A DNA stretch of 64,000 nt from JAASSS01 sp021767745 (GTDB lineage Bacteria; Pseudomonadota; Gammaproteobacteria; UBA5335): assembly GCA_034189165.1 (NCBI GenBank), contig JAXHVN010000003.1:124001-188000 (forward strand). Direction: 5' to 3'. Under the pieces are notes generated by a model that saw only the letters and a list, made by a program, of their open reading frames with translations, searched no databases and was not told the origin of the DNA. Shown here piece by piece: positions 52,883-61,881 of the stretch. Every line of letters starts with the position of its first letter. Position 1 is the stretch's first letter. Both the position numbers and the translations under genes were made by a program.

Positions 52883-53869
52883 ATGTCGGACAGGATGATC
52901 CGCCTGCTGGACTGGCTCGGCCGGCTGCCCTGGCCGCTGGCGCACGGGCTCGGCTATCTGCTCGGCCTGGCGCTGGGCGCGCTGCCGCTGAAGGGCAGCC
53001 GCATCGCCGACGCCAATCTCGCGGTGTGCCTGCCACATCTGCCAGCCTGGCGCCGCCGGCTGCTGCGCCTGCGCAGCTTCGGCCACATCGGCTGCATCAT
53101 GCTCGAAAGCCGGCGGATCTGGCGGGCCGACGTGGCCGGTATCGAGCGGCTCGTGCATCGGGTGCAGGGCGAGGCGGTGCTGCGCGAGGCCATCGAGCGC
53201 GGCCGTGGCGTCCTGGTGGTCACCCCGCATCTGGGCGGCTGGGAAGTGCTGAACCAGTACCTGGCGAGCCGCTATCCGCTGACCACGCTCTATCGCCCGC
53301 AGCGTGGTGCGCTGGAGGATCACGCCGCCGCCGGCCGGCGGCGGCTCGGCGCGCGACTGGTGCCGACCTCGGCCGGTGGCGTGCGGGCGCTGCGCCGGGC
53401 ACTGGCACGCGGCGAACTCGTCGGCATGCTGCCGGACCAGGACATCAGCCGGGGCGGCGCCGCCGGACTGTTCGTGCGCTACTTCGGCCAGCAGGCGCAT
53501 ACGCCTGTGCTGCCGGCCCGCCTGGCGGCCAGCAGCGGCGCCGCGGTGGTGATGGCGGTGGCCCGCCGTCGCCTGGGGCGGGGCTTCGATCTGAACTTCA
53601 GTCCGGTCGGCGGCGTCAGCGAGGCGGCCTCGGCGGCGGCCGGTGCACTTGCCCTGAACGCGGCGCTGGAGCGGGTGATCGTCGCGCTGCCGGCGCAGTA
53701 CTGGTGGAGCTATCCGCGCTTTCGCCGGCGCCCGCCAGGTGCCGCGCCGATCTACGGGCGCGACGAGCGCCGGCTCAGCCGGGCAGCAGCGGCGCCGGCA
53801 GACTCGGCGGCGCCGCGATGTGCCGCTCCAGAATCCGGCGGAACACCTGCGGATCCTTCGTATGAGTGA
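52883..53869 (+). CDS. Lipid A biosynthesis acyltransferase (LpxL/HtrB family)
   Basis: A 328-residue membrane-bound acyltransferase of the LpxL/LpxM family, which adds secondary acyl chains to lipid A. It has an amphipathic N-terminal segment (RLLDWLGRLPWPLAHGLGYL), the HxxxxE catalytic motif as TPHLGGWEVLN, TTLYRPQ, and MLPDQDISRGGAAG FVRYFG-like acceptor region (MLPDQDIS, LFVRYFGQQA). GAGG lies six bases before the ATG; GTG and ATG codons 4-5 codons earlier are alternatives. The last 30 residues (Ala/Pro rich) are encoded over the end of thrB on the other strand, a 95-base overlap. Confidence 0.85.
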   Translation: MSDRMIRLLDWLGRLPWPLAHGLGYLLGLALGALPLKGSRIADANLAVCLPHLPAWRRRLLRLRSFGHIGCIMLESRRIWRADVAGIERLVHRVQGEAVLREAIERGRGVLVVTPHLGGWEVLNQYLASRYPLTTLYRPQRGALEDHAAAGRRRLGARLVPTSAGGVRALRRALARGELVGMLPDQDISRGGAAGLFVRYFGQQAHTPVLPARLAASSGAAVVMAVARRRLGRGFDLNFSPVGGVSEAASAAAGALALNAALERVIVALPAQYWWSYPRFRRRPPGAAPIYGRDERRLSRAAAAPADSAAPRCAAPESGGTPADPSYE

Positions 53870-54731
53870 TCTCGCCCGGCCGCGGGAAGTGCAGGTCCAC
53901 CAGCCGCGACAGCCAGAAGCGCAGCGCGGCGGCACGTAGCAGCGGCGCCCAGGCCAGCGCCTCGACCGCCTGCAGCGGCCGCTCGGCAGCGTACGCCGAC
54001 AGCGCCGCGTTGGCGCGGTGCTCATCGAGCGTGCCGTCGGCCCTCACGCACCAGTCGTTGACGGCGATGGCCACGTCGAACAGCAGCACGTCGCGGCAGG
54101 CGTAGTAGAAATCGATCAGGCCGCTGATGCGGGTGGCCTCGAACAGGGCGTTGTCGTGGAACAGGTCGCCATGGATGATGCCCGTCGGCAGGTCGAGATG
54201 CCGGAAGCGTTCCTGATGGGCCAGTTCCTCGCGCAGCAGCGCGGCCTGCGCGGCGTCCAGCCGCCCATCGAGCCGCGCGGCGGCCTGTTGCCACCACGCT
54301 GGGCCGCGGCTGTTGGCGCGCACGCCAGGGAAGTCCCCGGCGGCCCGGTGCAGGCGACCGAGCGCCCGGCCCATCGCCGCGCAATGGTCCACGCTCGGGC
54401 TCGATACGCTGGCGCCGGAGAGTCGCTGCACCAGCGCGGCGGGCCTGTCGTTCAGGCGGCGCAGCACCTGGCCCTGCCGATCGGGCTGTGGCCGCGGGCT
54501 CGGCACGCCGCGCGCGGCGAGGTGGCCCATGAGGTCGAGGCAGAAGGGCAGCTCCGCCTCCGGCAGCGTCTCGAACAGCGTCAACACCCAGCGGCCGCCG
54601 CTGGTGTCGACGAAGTAGTTCGTGTTCTCGATGCCGGCGCTGATCCCCCGATAGTCACGCAGTTCGCCGACGTCGTAGGTGGCGAGGAACGCACGCAGCT
54701 CATCGCCGCCGACGGGGGTGTAGACAGACAT
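53775..54731 (-). CDS. thrB: Homoserine kinase (ThrB, APH-fold type)
   Basis: A 318-residue kinase that phosphorylates homoserine in threonine synthesis. It is of the aminoglycoside-phosphotransferase fold used by pseudomonads, not the GHMP type. It begins MSVYTPVGGDELRAFLATYD, with GISAGIENTNYFVDT, catalytic IHGDLFHDNALF and metal-binding GLIDFYYACRDVLLFDVAIAV (read as GLIDFYYACRD and LLFDVAIAV). The frame runs upstream, but the ATG at 54731 matches the family. thrA and thrC are not in the window. Confidence 0.93.
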   Translation of the reverse strand: MSVYTPVGGDELRAFLATYDVGELRDYRGISAGIENTNYFVDTSGGRWVLTLFETLPEAELPFCLDLMGHLAARGVPSPRPQPDRQGQVLRRLNDRPAALVQRLSGASVSSPSVDHCAAMGRALGRLHRAAGDFPGVRANSRGPAWWQQAAARLDGRLDAAQAALLREELAHQERFRHLDLPTGIIHGDLFHDNALFEATRISGLIDFYYACRDVLLFDVAIAVNDWCVRADGTLDEHRANAALSAYAAERPLQAVEALAWAPLLRAAALRFWLSRLVDLHFPRPGEITHTKDPQVFRRILERHIAAPPSLPAPLLPG

Positions 54732-54816
54732 CGAACGGGACCGACGCTCGGACCGATGGGCCGGTGAGCTTACCGGAGCCCCGCGCACCGGTACAGGCGC
54801 AGGCGTATCGCCGGCG

Positions 54817-56268
54817 CTAGCGCCGCCAGAAGGCGGGCGTGAGCAGCACCAGCAGCGTGAAGATCTCCAGGCGACCGAGCAGCATGGCGCCGACCAGTAC
54901 CCATTTGGAGAAGTCGTTGATCTCGCCGTAGTTGGCGGCCACATCGCCGAGTCCGGGGCCGAGGTTGTTGAGGCAGGCGGCGACGGCGGAGAAGGCCGTG
55001 ATCTGGTCGAGCCCTGTGGCCATCAACAACAGCAGCATGATCGCGAAAAGCACCACGTAGGCCGAAAAGAAGCCATACACCGCCTCGATCACCTGCGGCG
55101 AGACCGTGCGCCGGCCGAGCTTGATCGGCACCTCCGCCGACGGGTGCACCAGTCGCACCAGTTCGCGCGCGCCCTGCTTGAGCATCAGCAGCCCGCGGAT
55201 CACCTTCATGCCGCCGGCGGTCGAGCCCGCCGAGCCGCCGATGAAGCTGGTGAAGATCAGCAGCACCGGCAGCAGCCCCGGCCACAGGTGGAACGCCTCC
55301 ACGGTGAAGCCGGTGGTGGTGGCGATGGAGACCACGTGGAACAGGCCGCTGGTCGCCGTCTGCAGCGGCGCGCCGCGATCGCCGAACAGCAGCAGGTAAC
55401 CCACCACCGCGGCGGCCGCCGCGAGGATGTAGCAGGCATAGGCGCGGAATTCGCTGTCCTGCCGGTAGGGCGCGATGCTGGCGTTGCGCCAGGCCACGAA
55501 GTGCAGGGCGAAGTTGCAGCCGGAGATGAACATGAAGGCCGTGGCGATCAGCCAGAGCAGCTGACTGTCGAAATGCCCGAAGCTGGCGTCGTGGGTGGAG
55601 AAGCCGCCGATGGCCACGGTCGAGAAGGCGTGGGTGATGGCATCGAACAGATCCATGCCTGCCCCCCAGTAGGCCAGGGCGCACAGCGAGGTCAGCCCGA
55701 GGTAGAGATACCAGAGCGCCTTGGCCGTCTGCGTGATGCGCGGGGTGAGTTTGTTGTCCTTGACCGGGCCGGGCATCTCCGCCCGATAGAGCTGCATGCC
55801 GCCGATGCCGAGCATCGGCAGGATGGCCACCGCCAGCACGATGATGCCCATCCCGCCGAGCCACTGCAGCTGCTGGCGATACCAGAGCACCGACTCGGGC
55901 AGTGCGTCGATGCCGACCAGCACGGTGGCGCCGGTGGTGGTCAGGCCGGAGACCGACTCGAACACGGCATCGGTGATGTCAAGGTCCGCCGCCGCCGCCG
56001 GGATGAGGGGGATCGCCCCGAGCAGGCCGAGTCCGGCCCAGAACGAGACCACCACCAGATAGCCGTCGCGCAGTCGCAGGTCGATGCGGTCGTGGCGCAC
56101 GGGGTACCACAGCGCGAGGCCCGTCGCCAGGATGATCACGAAGCTCGTCAGGAAGCCGAGCAGGGCGCCGTCGTCGAACAGCAGCGAGATCAGCACGGGC
56201 GGCAGCATCGTGCCGCTGAACAGCACGGCCAGCAGGCCGACCACACGTTGCACGGTGCGCCGGTGCAT
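54817..56268 (-). CDS. trkH: Trk potassium uptake protein TrkH
   Basis: A 483-residue K+ channel subunit with four membrane-pore-membrane repeats. Filter loops are visible as SGLTTTGATVL, STVAIGGFSTHD, IATTTGFTVEA and NNLGPGLGD. The intracellular gate region FIGGSAGSTAGGMKVIR follows. It lies two bases after trkA on the same strand, so the channel and its regulator are made together. Confidence 0.96.
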   Translation of the reverse strand: MHRRTVQRVVGLLAVLFSGTMLPPVLISLLFDDGALLGFLTSFVIILATGLALWYPVRHDRIDLRLRDGYLVVVSFWAGLGLLGAIPLIPAAAADLDITDAVFESVSGLTTTGATVLVGIDALPESVLWYRQQLQWLGGMGIIVLAVAILPMLGIGGMQLYRAEMPGPVKDNKLTPRITQTAKALWYLYLGLTSLCALAYWGAGMDLFDAITHAFSTVAIGGFSTHDASFGHFDSQLLWLIATAFMFISGCNFALHFVAWRNASIAPYRQDSEFRAYACYILAAAAAVVGYLLLFGDRGAPLQTATSGLFHVVSIATTTGFTVEAFHLWPGLLPVLLIFTSFIGGSAGSTAGGMKVIRGLLMLKQGARELVRLVHPSAEVPIKLGRRTVSPQVIEAVYGFFSAYVVLFAIMLLLLMATGLDQITAFSAVAACLNNLGPGLGDVAANYGEINDFSKWVLVGAMLLGRLEIFTLLVLLTPAFWRR

Positions 56269-56270
56269 GC

Positions 56271-57644
56271 CTAGATGAAGGTCACGCCGACCTGGAACAG
56301 TTGCTCCACCTCGGCAATGTGTGTCTTCTCCACCACGAACAGGATGACATGATCGCCCGCCTCGATCTGCGTGTCGTGGTGGGCGATGATCACCTCCTCG
56401 CCGCGGACGATGGCGCCGATCGTGGCGCCGGGCGGCAGGGTGATGTCCTCGATCCGCCGGCCCACCACGCGCGAGGACGTGGCGTTGCCATGGGCCACCG
56501 CCTCGATCGCCTCCGCTGCGCCGCGCCGCAGCGAGTGCACCGCCACCACGTCACCGCGGCGCACGTGCGCGAGCAGTGCCCCGATCGTCGCCTGCTGCGG
56601 CGAGATCGCCACGTCGATGATGCTGCCCTGCACCAAGTCGACGTAGGACGCCCGGTTGATCAGCGACATCACCTTGCGCGCGCCCAGGCGCTTGGCCAGC
56701 ATCGCCGAGAGGATGTTGGCCTCATCGTCATTGGTGATGGCGCAGAACACGTCGGCGTTCTCGATGTTCTCCTCGATCAGCAGGTCCTGATCGGCCACAT
56801 CGCCCACCAGCACCACCGATCGCGACAGGTGCTCGGAAATCTCCCGCGCCCGCGATGGCGAGCGCTCGATGATCTTCACCTGACAGTCCCGCTCCAGCCG
56901 CTGCGCCAGCCGCAGGCCGATGTTGCCGCCGCCGGCCAACGTCAGCCGCTTGACCGGCTTGTCCAGCCGGCGCAGCTCGCTGATGACGGCGCGGATATCC
57001 CGCTTGGCGGCGATGAAGAAGACCTCGTCGTCCACCTCGATCACTGTGCCGCCTTCGGGGATGATGGCCTCGCCGCGTCGATAGATCGCCGCTACCCGGG
57101 TCTGCACGCTCGGCATGTGCTCGCGCAGCGTGCGCAGCTCCTTGCCGACCAACGCACCGCCGTAGTAGGCCCGTACGCCCACCAGCTGTACCAGCCCGTC
57201 GGCGAAGTCCATCACCTGCAGGGCACCGGGGTACTCGATCAGCCGCCGGATGTAGTCCGTCACCAGCTGCTCGGGGCTGATGATCATGTCCACCGGCAGC
57301 GCGTCCTGCACGAACAGCCGCTCCTCGCGCAGATATTCCGAGGAGCGGACGCGGGCGATCTTGGTCGGCGTGCGAAACAGGGTGTAGGCGACCTGGCAGG
57401 CGATCATGTTCACCTCGTCGCTCTCGGTGACGGCGATCACCATGTCGGCGTCGTCCGCCCCGGCGCGGGAGAGCACATCGGGGTGCGAGGCGAAGCCGTT
57501 CACGGTGCGGATGTCGAGCCGTGCCTGCATCTCCTGGAGCAGCTCCGGCTTGCGGTCCACCACGGTGATGTCGTTGGACTCGTTCGCCAGCTGGTGTGCC
57601 AGTGAGGCACCCACCCGCCCGGCACCCAGGATGATGATTTTCAT
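56271..57644 (-). CDS. trkA: Trk system potassium regulatory protein TrkA
   Basis: A 457-residue cytoplasmic regulator with two RCK (NAD-binding plus C-terminal) modules. The first Rossmann motif is IIILGAGRVGASLAHQLA and the second is LTLAGGGNIGLRLAQRLE near residue 235. It gates TrkH according to nucleotide and NADH state. It precedes trkH and follows rsmB, the gammaproteobacterial order def-fmt-rsmB-trkA. Confidence 0.97.
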   Translation of the reverse strand: MKIIILGAGRVGASLAHQLANESNDITVVDRKPELLQEMQARLDIRTVNGFASHPDVLSRAGADDADMVIAVTESDEVNMIACQVAYTLFRTPTKIARVRSSEYLREERLFVQDALPVDMIISPEQLVTDYIRRLIEYPGALQVMDFADGLVQLVGVRAYYGGALVGKELRTLREHMPSVQTRVAAIYRRGEAIIPEGGTVIEVDDEVFFIAAKRDIRAVISELRRLDKPVKRLTLAGGGNIGLRLAQRLERDCQVKIIERSPSRAREISEHLSRSVVLVGDVADQDLLIEENIENADVFCAITNDDEANILSAMLAKRLGARKVMSLINRASYVDLVQGSIIDVAISPQQATIGALLAHVRRGDVVAVHSLRRGAAEAIEAVAHGNATSSRVVGRRIEDITLPPGATIGAIVRGEEVIIAHHDTQIEAGDHVILFVVEKTHIAEVEQLFQVGVTFI

Positions 57645-57678
57645 GAGCGCGGCACGTTACGGACTCACCCGGTGGGAA

Positions 57679-59013
57679 TCAACCCGCCGGCTGTCGCCTC
57701 AGCAGCGCGTAGTAGAAGCCGTCTCTGCCGTGCTCGCCGGGCAGGATCTGGCGGCCGGCGCCACTCGGCCGGCCGAGCGTCTCGGGCAGCGGCTGCGGCC
57801 GGGCATCGGCATGGTCGGCGAGGAATGCCTCGATGACCTCGCGGTTCTCGGCCTGCAGCACCGAACAGGTGGCGTACAGCAGCTGACCGCCGGGTGCCAG
57901 GTGTGGCCACAATGCCTGCAGCAGGGCGCGCTGACGCGCTGCGAGCGCCGGGATGTCGGCCGGCCGGCGCAGCAGCTTGATGTCCGGATGGCGGCGGATG
58001 ACGCCGCTGCCGGAGCAGGGAGCATCCAGCAGGATGTGGTCGAAGCACTCCGTACCGAAGACGCCCGCCGCCGCGGCGTCCACGGCCTGCAGCCTCACCT
58101 GCCGGCCGGCCGCGGCATCGAGGCCCAGACGCGCCAGTGTGAGCCGGACGCGCTCGAGCCGCCCGGGGTCGATGTCGCAGGCCGTCAGCCGCATCGCCGG
58201 ATAGCGCTCGAGCAGGTGGGCGCTCTTGCCGCCCGGCGCCGCGCAGGCGTCCAGCACGTGCGCGCCCGGCGGCACCCGCAGCAGCTCGGCGGCCAGCTGT
58301 GCGGCCCCATCCTGCACCGACACGCGCCCATCCGCGAAACCGGGCAGGCCGGCGACATCGACCGGCGCGGCGAGCTCGAGGCCGGCGGCCTGCCCGGCCA
58401 GCGGCCGGGCCGTCAGCCCGTTCGCGGCCAGCTCGGCGAGATAGTCCTCACGGCTGATGTGCGTCAGGTTGACCCGCAGGGTCATCGGCCCCGGCTGGTC
58501 GTTGGCGGTCAGAATCGCCTCCCAGTCCGCCGGCCAGTCGCTCCGCAGGGCCTCGATCAGCCAGTCGGGATGCCGATGGCGCGCCGCCGGTTGCCGGTCG
58601 AGCGCGGCTTCGAGCGCGGCCGCCTCGCGCTGGTAGCGGCGCAGCACGGCGTTCACCAGCCCCCGCGCCCAGCGCTTGTCGAGCCGCGGCGCGACGGCCA
58701 CCGTCTCGGCCACGGCGGCATGCGCCGGCACCTGCATCGCCCGCAGCTGGTGCAGGCCCAGCAGGATCAGCGCCTGGACGTCGGCATCGCGCGGGCGCAG
58801 GGGGCGGCTGAGCAGCATGGCCGCCAGCGCTTCGAGCCGCGGCGCCTCACGCACCACGCCGTAGCAGGCGGCCTGCAGCCAGGGGCGTTCGGCGGGCGCC
58901 ACCCGTTCGCTGGCGGTGGCCAGCGGACCGTCGAGCGATCGCTGGCGCCGCAGCACGGGCTCGAGCGCCTGCGCTGCGGCGAGGCGCACCGGCAGGTGGC
59001 CGCGCTCAGCCAA
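57679..59013 (-). CDS. rsmB: 16S rRNA (cytosine967-C5)-methyltransferase RsmB
   Basis: A methyltransferase of about 444 residues. The N-terminal NusB-like helical domain (VRLAAAQALEPVLRR, then RWARGLVNAVLRRY) is followed by the NOP2/Sun domain with LDACAAPGGKSAHLLE, the catalytic DAPCSGSGVIRRHPDIK and LLYATCSVLQAENREV, the two cysteines typical of C5 methyltransferases. The start is uncertain: I chose TTG 59013, which overlaps the fmt stop, over GTG 58989; the open frame extends to 59235 inside fmt and should not be used. Confidence 0.93.
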   Translation of the reverse strand: MAERGHLPVRLAAAQALEPVLRRQRSLDGPLATASERVAPAERPWLQAACYGVVREAPRLEALAAMLLSRPLRPRDADVQALILLGLHQLRAMQVPAHAAVAETVAVAPRLDKRWARGLVNAVLRRYQREAAALEAALDRQPAARHRHPDWLIEALRSDWPADWEAILTANDQPGPMTLRVNLTHISREDYLAELAANGLTARPLAGQAAGLELAAPVDVAGLPGFADGRVSVQDGAAQLAAELLRVPPGAHVLDACAAPGGKSAHLLERYPAMRLTACDIDPGRLERVRLTLARLGLDAAAGRQVRLQAVDAAAAGVFGTECFDHILLDAPCSGSGVIRRHPDIKLLRRPADIPALAARQRALLQALWPHLAPGGQLLYATCSVLQAENREVIEAFLADHADARPQPLPETLGRPSGAGRQILPGEHGRDGFYYALLRRQPAG

Positions 59014-59929
59014 GCTCGGCTTCGTGCAGGGCCCGGCCCCGCGCCCAGTCGGCAGCCGCCATCCGGCGACCGCCGGCCGGTTGTACCTCCAGCAGTTCGA
59101 GCACGCCCTCGCCGGTGCCGACCCGCACCTGGTCCGCCTGCACCTGCAGGTGCCCCGGGGCCGCCGGCGCATGGTCCGTCGCCACACGTGTCCGCCACAG
59201 GCGCAGGACAGTGCCCTCGCAGGCGGTGTGGGCAACCGGCCACGGTTGGTAGGCGCGTACCGCCCGATCGATCGCCACCGCCGGTGCCCGCCAGTCGATC
59301 CGTGCCTCGGCCTTGTCGAGCTTGGCGGCGTAGGTGGCCAGCGCGTCGTCCTGCGGCTGCGCCCGGACCTGGCCGGCCGCCAGCCGCGGCAACAGCGCTA
59401 CCAGCGCCTCGGCACCCAGCTGGGCCAGCCGGTCGTGCAACGCGGGGGTGGTGTCGGTGGCGGTGATCGGCGTTTCCCGTCGCGCCAGCACCGGTCCGGT
59501 GTCGAGGCCGGCCTGCATCTGCATCAGGCTGATGCCGGTGACCGCGTCGCCCGCCAGGATCGCACGTTGGATCGGCGCCGCCCCGCGCCAGCGCGGCAGC
59601 AGCGAGGCATGGATGTTGATGCCGCCGTGGCGCGGCAACGCCAGGACGGCCGGCGGCAGGAGCAGCCCGTAGGCGACCACGACCATCAGCTCCGGAGCGA
59701 GGGCCGCGAGTTCGGCTTCGGCCTCGGCGGCGCGCAGGCTGGTGGGCTGCTGGACCGGCAGCCCGTGCGCCAGCGCCAGCTGCTTCACCGGGCTGACCTG
59801 CAGACGCCGGCCACGTCCGGCAGGCCGGTCCGGCTGGGTGAGCACGCCGACCACGCGCTGACCCGCCGCCAGCAGCGCCGCCAGCGCCGGCACGGCGAAG
59901 GCCGGCGTGCCGGCGAACACGATCCGCAT
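59006..59929 (-). CDS. fmt: Methionyl-tRNA formyltransferase
   Basis: A 307-residue enzyme that formylates initiator Met-tRNA using 10-formyltetrahydrofolate. It begins MRIVFAGTPAFAVPALAALL. The folate-binding and catalytic block is INIHASLLPRWRGAAPIQRA, followed by GISLMQMQAGLDTGPVLA, and then the C-terminal tRNA-binding domain. It lies 28 bases after def, with which it forms the formylation/deformylation cycle. Confidence 0.97.
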   Translation of the reverse strand: MRIVFAGTPAFAVPALAALLAAGQRVVGVLTQPDRPAGRGRRLQVSPVKQLALAHGLPVQQPTSLRAAEAEAELAALAPELMVVVAYGLLLPPAVLALPRHGGINIHASLLPRWRGAAPIQRAILAGDAVTGISLMQMQAGLDTGPVLARRETPITATDTTPALHDRLAQLGAEALVALLPRLAAGQVRAQPQDDALATYAAKLDKAEARIDWRAPAVAIDRAVRAYQPWPVAHTACEGTVLRLWRTRVATDHAPAAPGHLQVQADQVRVGTGEGVLELLEVQPAGGRRMAAADWARGRALHEAELG

Positions 59930-59957
59930 CAGGGAATCTGGTGGCTGGTATCGGACG

Positions 59958-60479
59958 TCAGGCCGTCGCGGCCTGGCCGGGGCTCGAACGCTGCGTCTTC
60001 TGCAGTTTCTTGCGAATGCGCTGGCGCTTGAGGTCGGAGAGGTAGTCGACGAACAGCTTGCCGTCGAGGTGGTCGATCTCGTGCTGCACACAGATCGCCA
60101 GCAACTCGTCGGCCGCGAACTCCACGGGCTGGCCGTCACGATCCAGTGCCCGCACCCGGATCTCGGCGGCGCGCTGGACGCTCTCGTAGTAGCCGGGTAC
60201 GGAGAGGCAGCCTTCCTCGCTGCTCACCTCGCCGCTGGTCTCGACCAGTTCCGGGTTGATCAGGCACAGCGGCTGGTCACGACCCTCGGAGATGTCGATC
60301 ACCACGACCCGGTGGGGTACGCCGATCTGGATGGCGGCGAGGCCGATGCCGTTGGCGTCGTACATCGTCTCGAGCATGTCGTCGACGAGCTGGCGGATTT
60401 CGCCGTCGACCGTCGCCACGGGTCGGGCGACTTCGCGCAGTCGCCGATCGGGGAAATGCAGAATCTCTCGTAATGCCAT
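59958..60479 (-). CDS. def: Peptide deformylase
   Basis: A 173-residue metalloenzyme that removes the N-formyl group from nascent proteins. All three motifs are present: GIGLAAIQIG, EEGCLSVPGY with the Cys metal ligand, and QHEIDHLDGKLF with the two His ligands and catalytic Glu. It begins MALREILHFPDRRLREVARP. It opens the def-fmt-rsmB-trkA-trkH series on the minus strand and is divergent from the LysM gene. Confidence 0.97.
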   Translation of the reverse strand: MALREILHFPDRRLREVARPVATVDGEIRQLVDDMLETMYDANGIGLAAIQIGVPHRVVVIDISEGRDQPLCLINPELVETSGEVSSEEGCLSVPGYYESVQRAAEIRVRALDRDGQPVEFAADELLAICVQHEIDHLDGKLFVDYLSDLKRQRIRKKLQKTQRSSPGQAATA

Positions 60480-60655
60480 CGCAGTGCACCTAAATCTTTA
60501 TGTGTCGGGAGCCGTTAACAGGGCGGAGGCCGTCATGGCCGTTGGCTCTCGAACCGGATCGGCAGACCGAGCACGTGCTAACCGTCAATTATAAGCGAGC
60601 CCTGCGCTTGCCTGCGACTACGATAAGGCCTCAGGGCCGGGATTCAATCGGGGCC

Positions 60656-61843
60656 GTGGCCCGCCGCGCCTGGCCGTGGCTGGCGCTGGCACTGGCCGGT
60701 TGCGTGGCCAGTCCGCCGGGGCCGGCCCCGGCGACGGCCCCGGTCGAGGATACCGCCGGCATCGGCTTCGATGCCGCGCTCGCGGTGCCTCCGGCTCCTG
60801 TGGCCGAGCGAGCTGCCGGTCCCGCTGCCGGGCCGGCAGCGGTCGATGCGCTGACACGCGAGCCCGTTCGCGGCATCGCGGCGGTGCGTCCCGATGCACC
60901 ACGTGAATATGTGGTGCGTCGCGGGGACACCCTGTGGGGGATCGCCGGCCGGTTCCTGCCCGAGCCCTGGTATTGGCCTCAGGTCTGGCGGGCGAACCCG
61001 GCGATCGAGAATCCGCATCTGATCTATCCGGGCGATGTCGTCGAGCTGGTCCAAGTCGATGGCCGCACCCGCATGCAAGTGCGTCGCGGCCGCCGTCTCT
61101 CACCCCAGGTCCGGCGGGAACCGCTGGTTGAGCCTGTGCCGTTGCTGCCCTACGAGGCGCTGGCGCCGTTCCTGGCCGAGCCGCGCATCGTCGCCGCCGG
61201 CGAGCTGGCGAGCGCACCGTACATCCTGCGCCCCTACATGGCCGAGCAGCTGATCCTCGGCGCCAATGATCAGGTTTATCTGCGCGGCGTGGAGGACACG
61301 CCGGTCGGCGGGCTCTATCAGGTGGTGCGTCCGGGGCCGCCGCTGATCGACCCGGTCACCGAGGAACTGCTCGGCTTCGAAACCGCCTTCCTCGGCAAGC
61401 TGATGCTCACCGAGCGGGGGGATCCCGCCATCGGGCGCATCACCGCCAGCCGGCGGGAGATGGCGGCGGGAGACCGACTGGTGCCGGTAGCGGCCACGGT
61501 CCGCCCGGGCGCCGTCGCGCCGCGGCCGGCGCCGGCGCCGGCGGCCGGTCTGGTGATCTCGCTGTATCAGGGTGTCTCGCAGGTCGGCCAGTACGGCATC
61601 GTGGTGGTGAACCTCGGCGAGCGCGACGGCCTTGAGGTCGGTCACGTGCTGCAGACCTTCGAGAACGCGGAGGTGATGTTCGATCCGGTGGCGGCGGACT
61701 TCGTGTCGCTGCCGCCGCGGCCGGGCGGCGAATTGCTGGTCTTCCAGACCTTCGAGCGGGTGAGCTACGCCCTGGTGATGACGGCGCCGAGCAGCATCTA
61801 CGCCGGCGACCTGGTGCGCAGCCCGCTCGCCGCGGACAGCTGA
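60656..61843 (+). CDS. LysM-domain lipoprotein
   Basis: A 395-residue envelope protein. The GTG at 60656 starts a lipoprotein signal (VARRAWPWLALALAGC, lipobox LAGC with Cys16), then a Pro/Ala-rich linker. A LysM peptidoglycan-binding domain at about residues 84-132 begins YVVRRGDTLWGIAGRFL and ends LIYPGDVVEL. The rest is a family-specific C-terminal region with no catalytic motif that I can see. Such a protein lies beside def and dprA in pseudomonads. The frame is open 52 codons upstream, where a 176-base gap to def contains an AT-rich patch (AATTATAAG near 60588) that may hold a promoter. Confidence 0.88.
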   Translation: MARRAWPWLALALAGCVASPPGPAPATAPVEDTAGIGFDAALAVPPAPVAERAAGPAAGPAAVDALTREPVRGIAAVRPDAPREYVVRRGDTLWGIAGRFLPEPWYWPQVWRANPAIENPHLIYPGDVVELVQVDGRTRMQVRRGRRLSPQVRREPLVEPVPLLPYEALAPFLAEPRIVAAGELASAPYILRPYMAEQLILGANDQVYLRGVEDTPVGGLYQVVRPGPPLIDPVTEELLGFETAFLGKLMLTERGDPAIGRITASRREMAAGDRLVPVAATVRPGAVAPRPAPAPAAGLVISLYQGVSQVGQYGIVVVNLGERDGLEVGHVLQTFENAEVMFDPVAADFVSLPPRPGGELLVFQTFERVSYALVMTAPSSIYAGDLVRSPLAADS

Positions 61844-61881
61844 GCATCGCCCCGGCGCGGCTGCGGGCCGCGCTCGCACTG

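Noticed and set aside
59014..59235. N-terminal extension of rsmB into fmt
   Set aside because: These codons are the wrong frame of fmt; Cys/Arg/Pro-rich composition is unlike RsmB.
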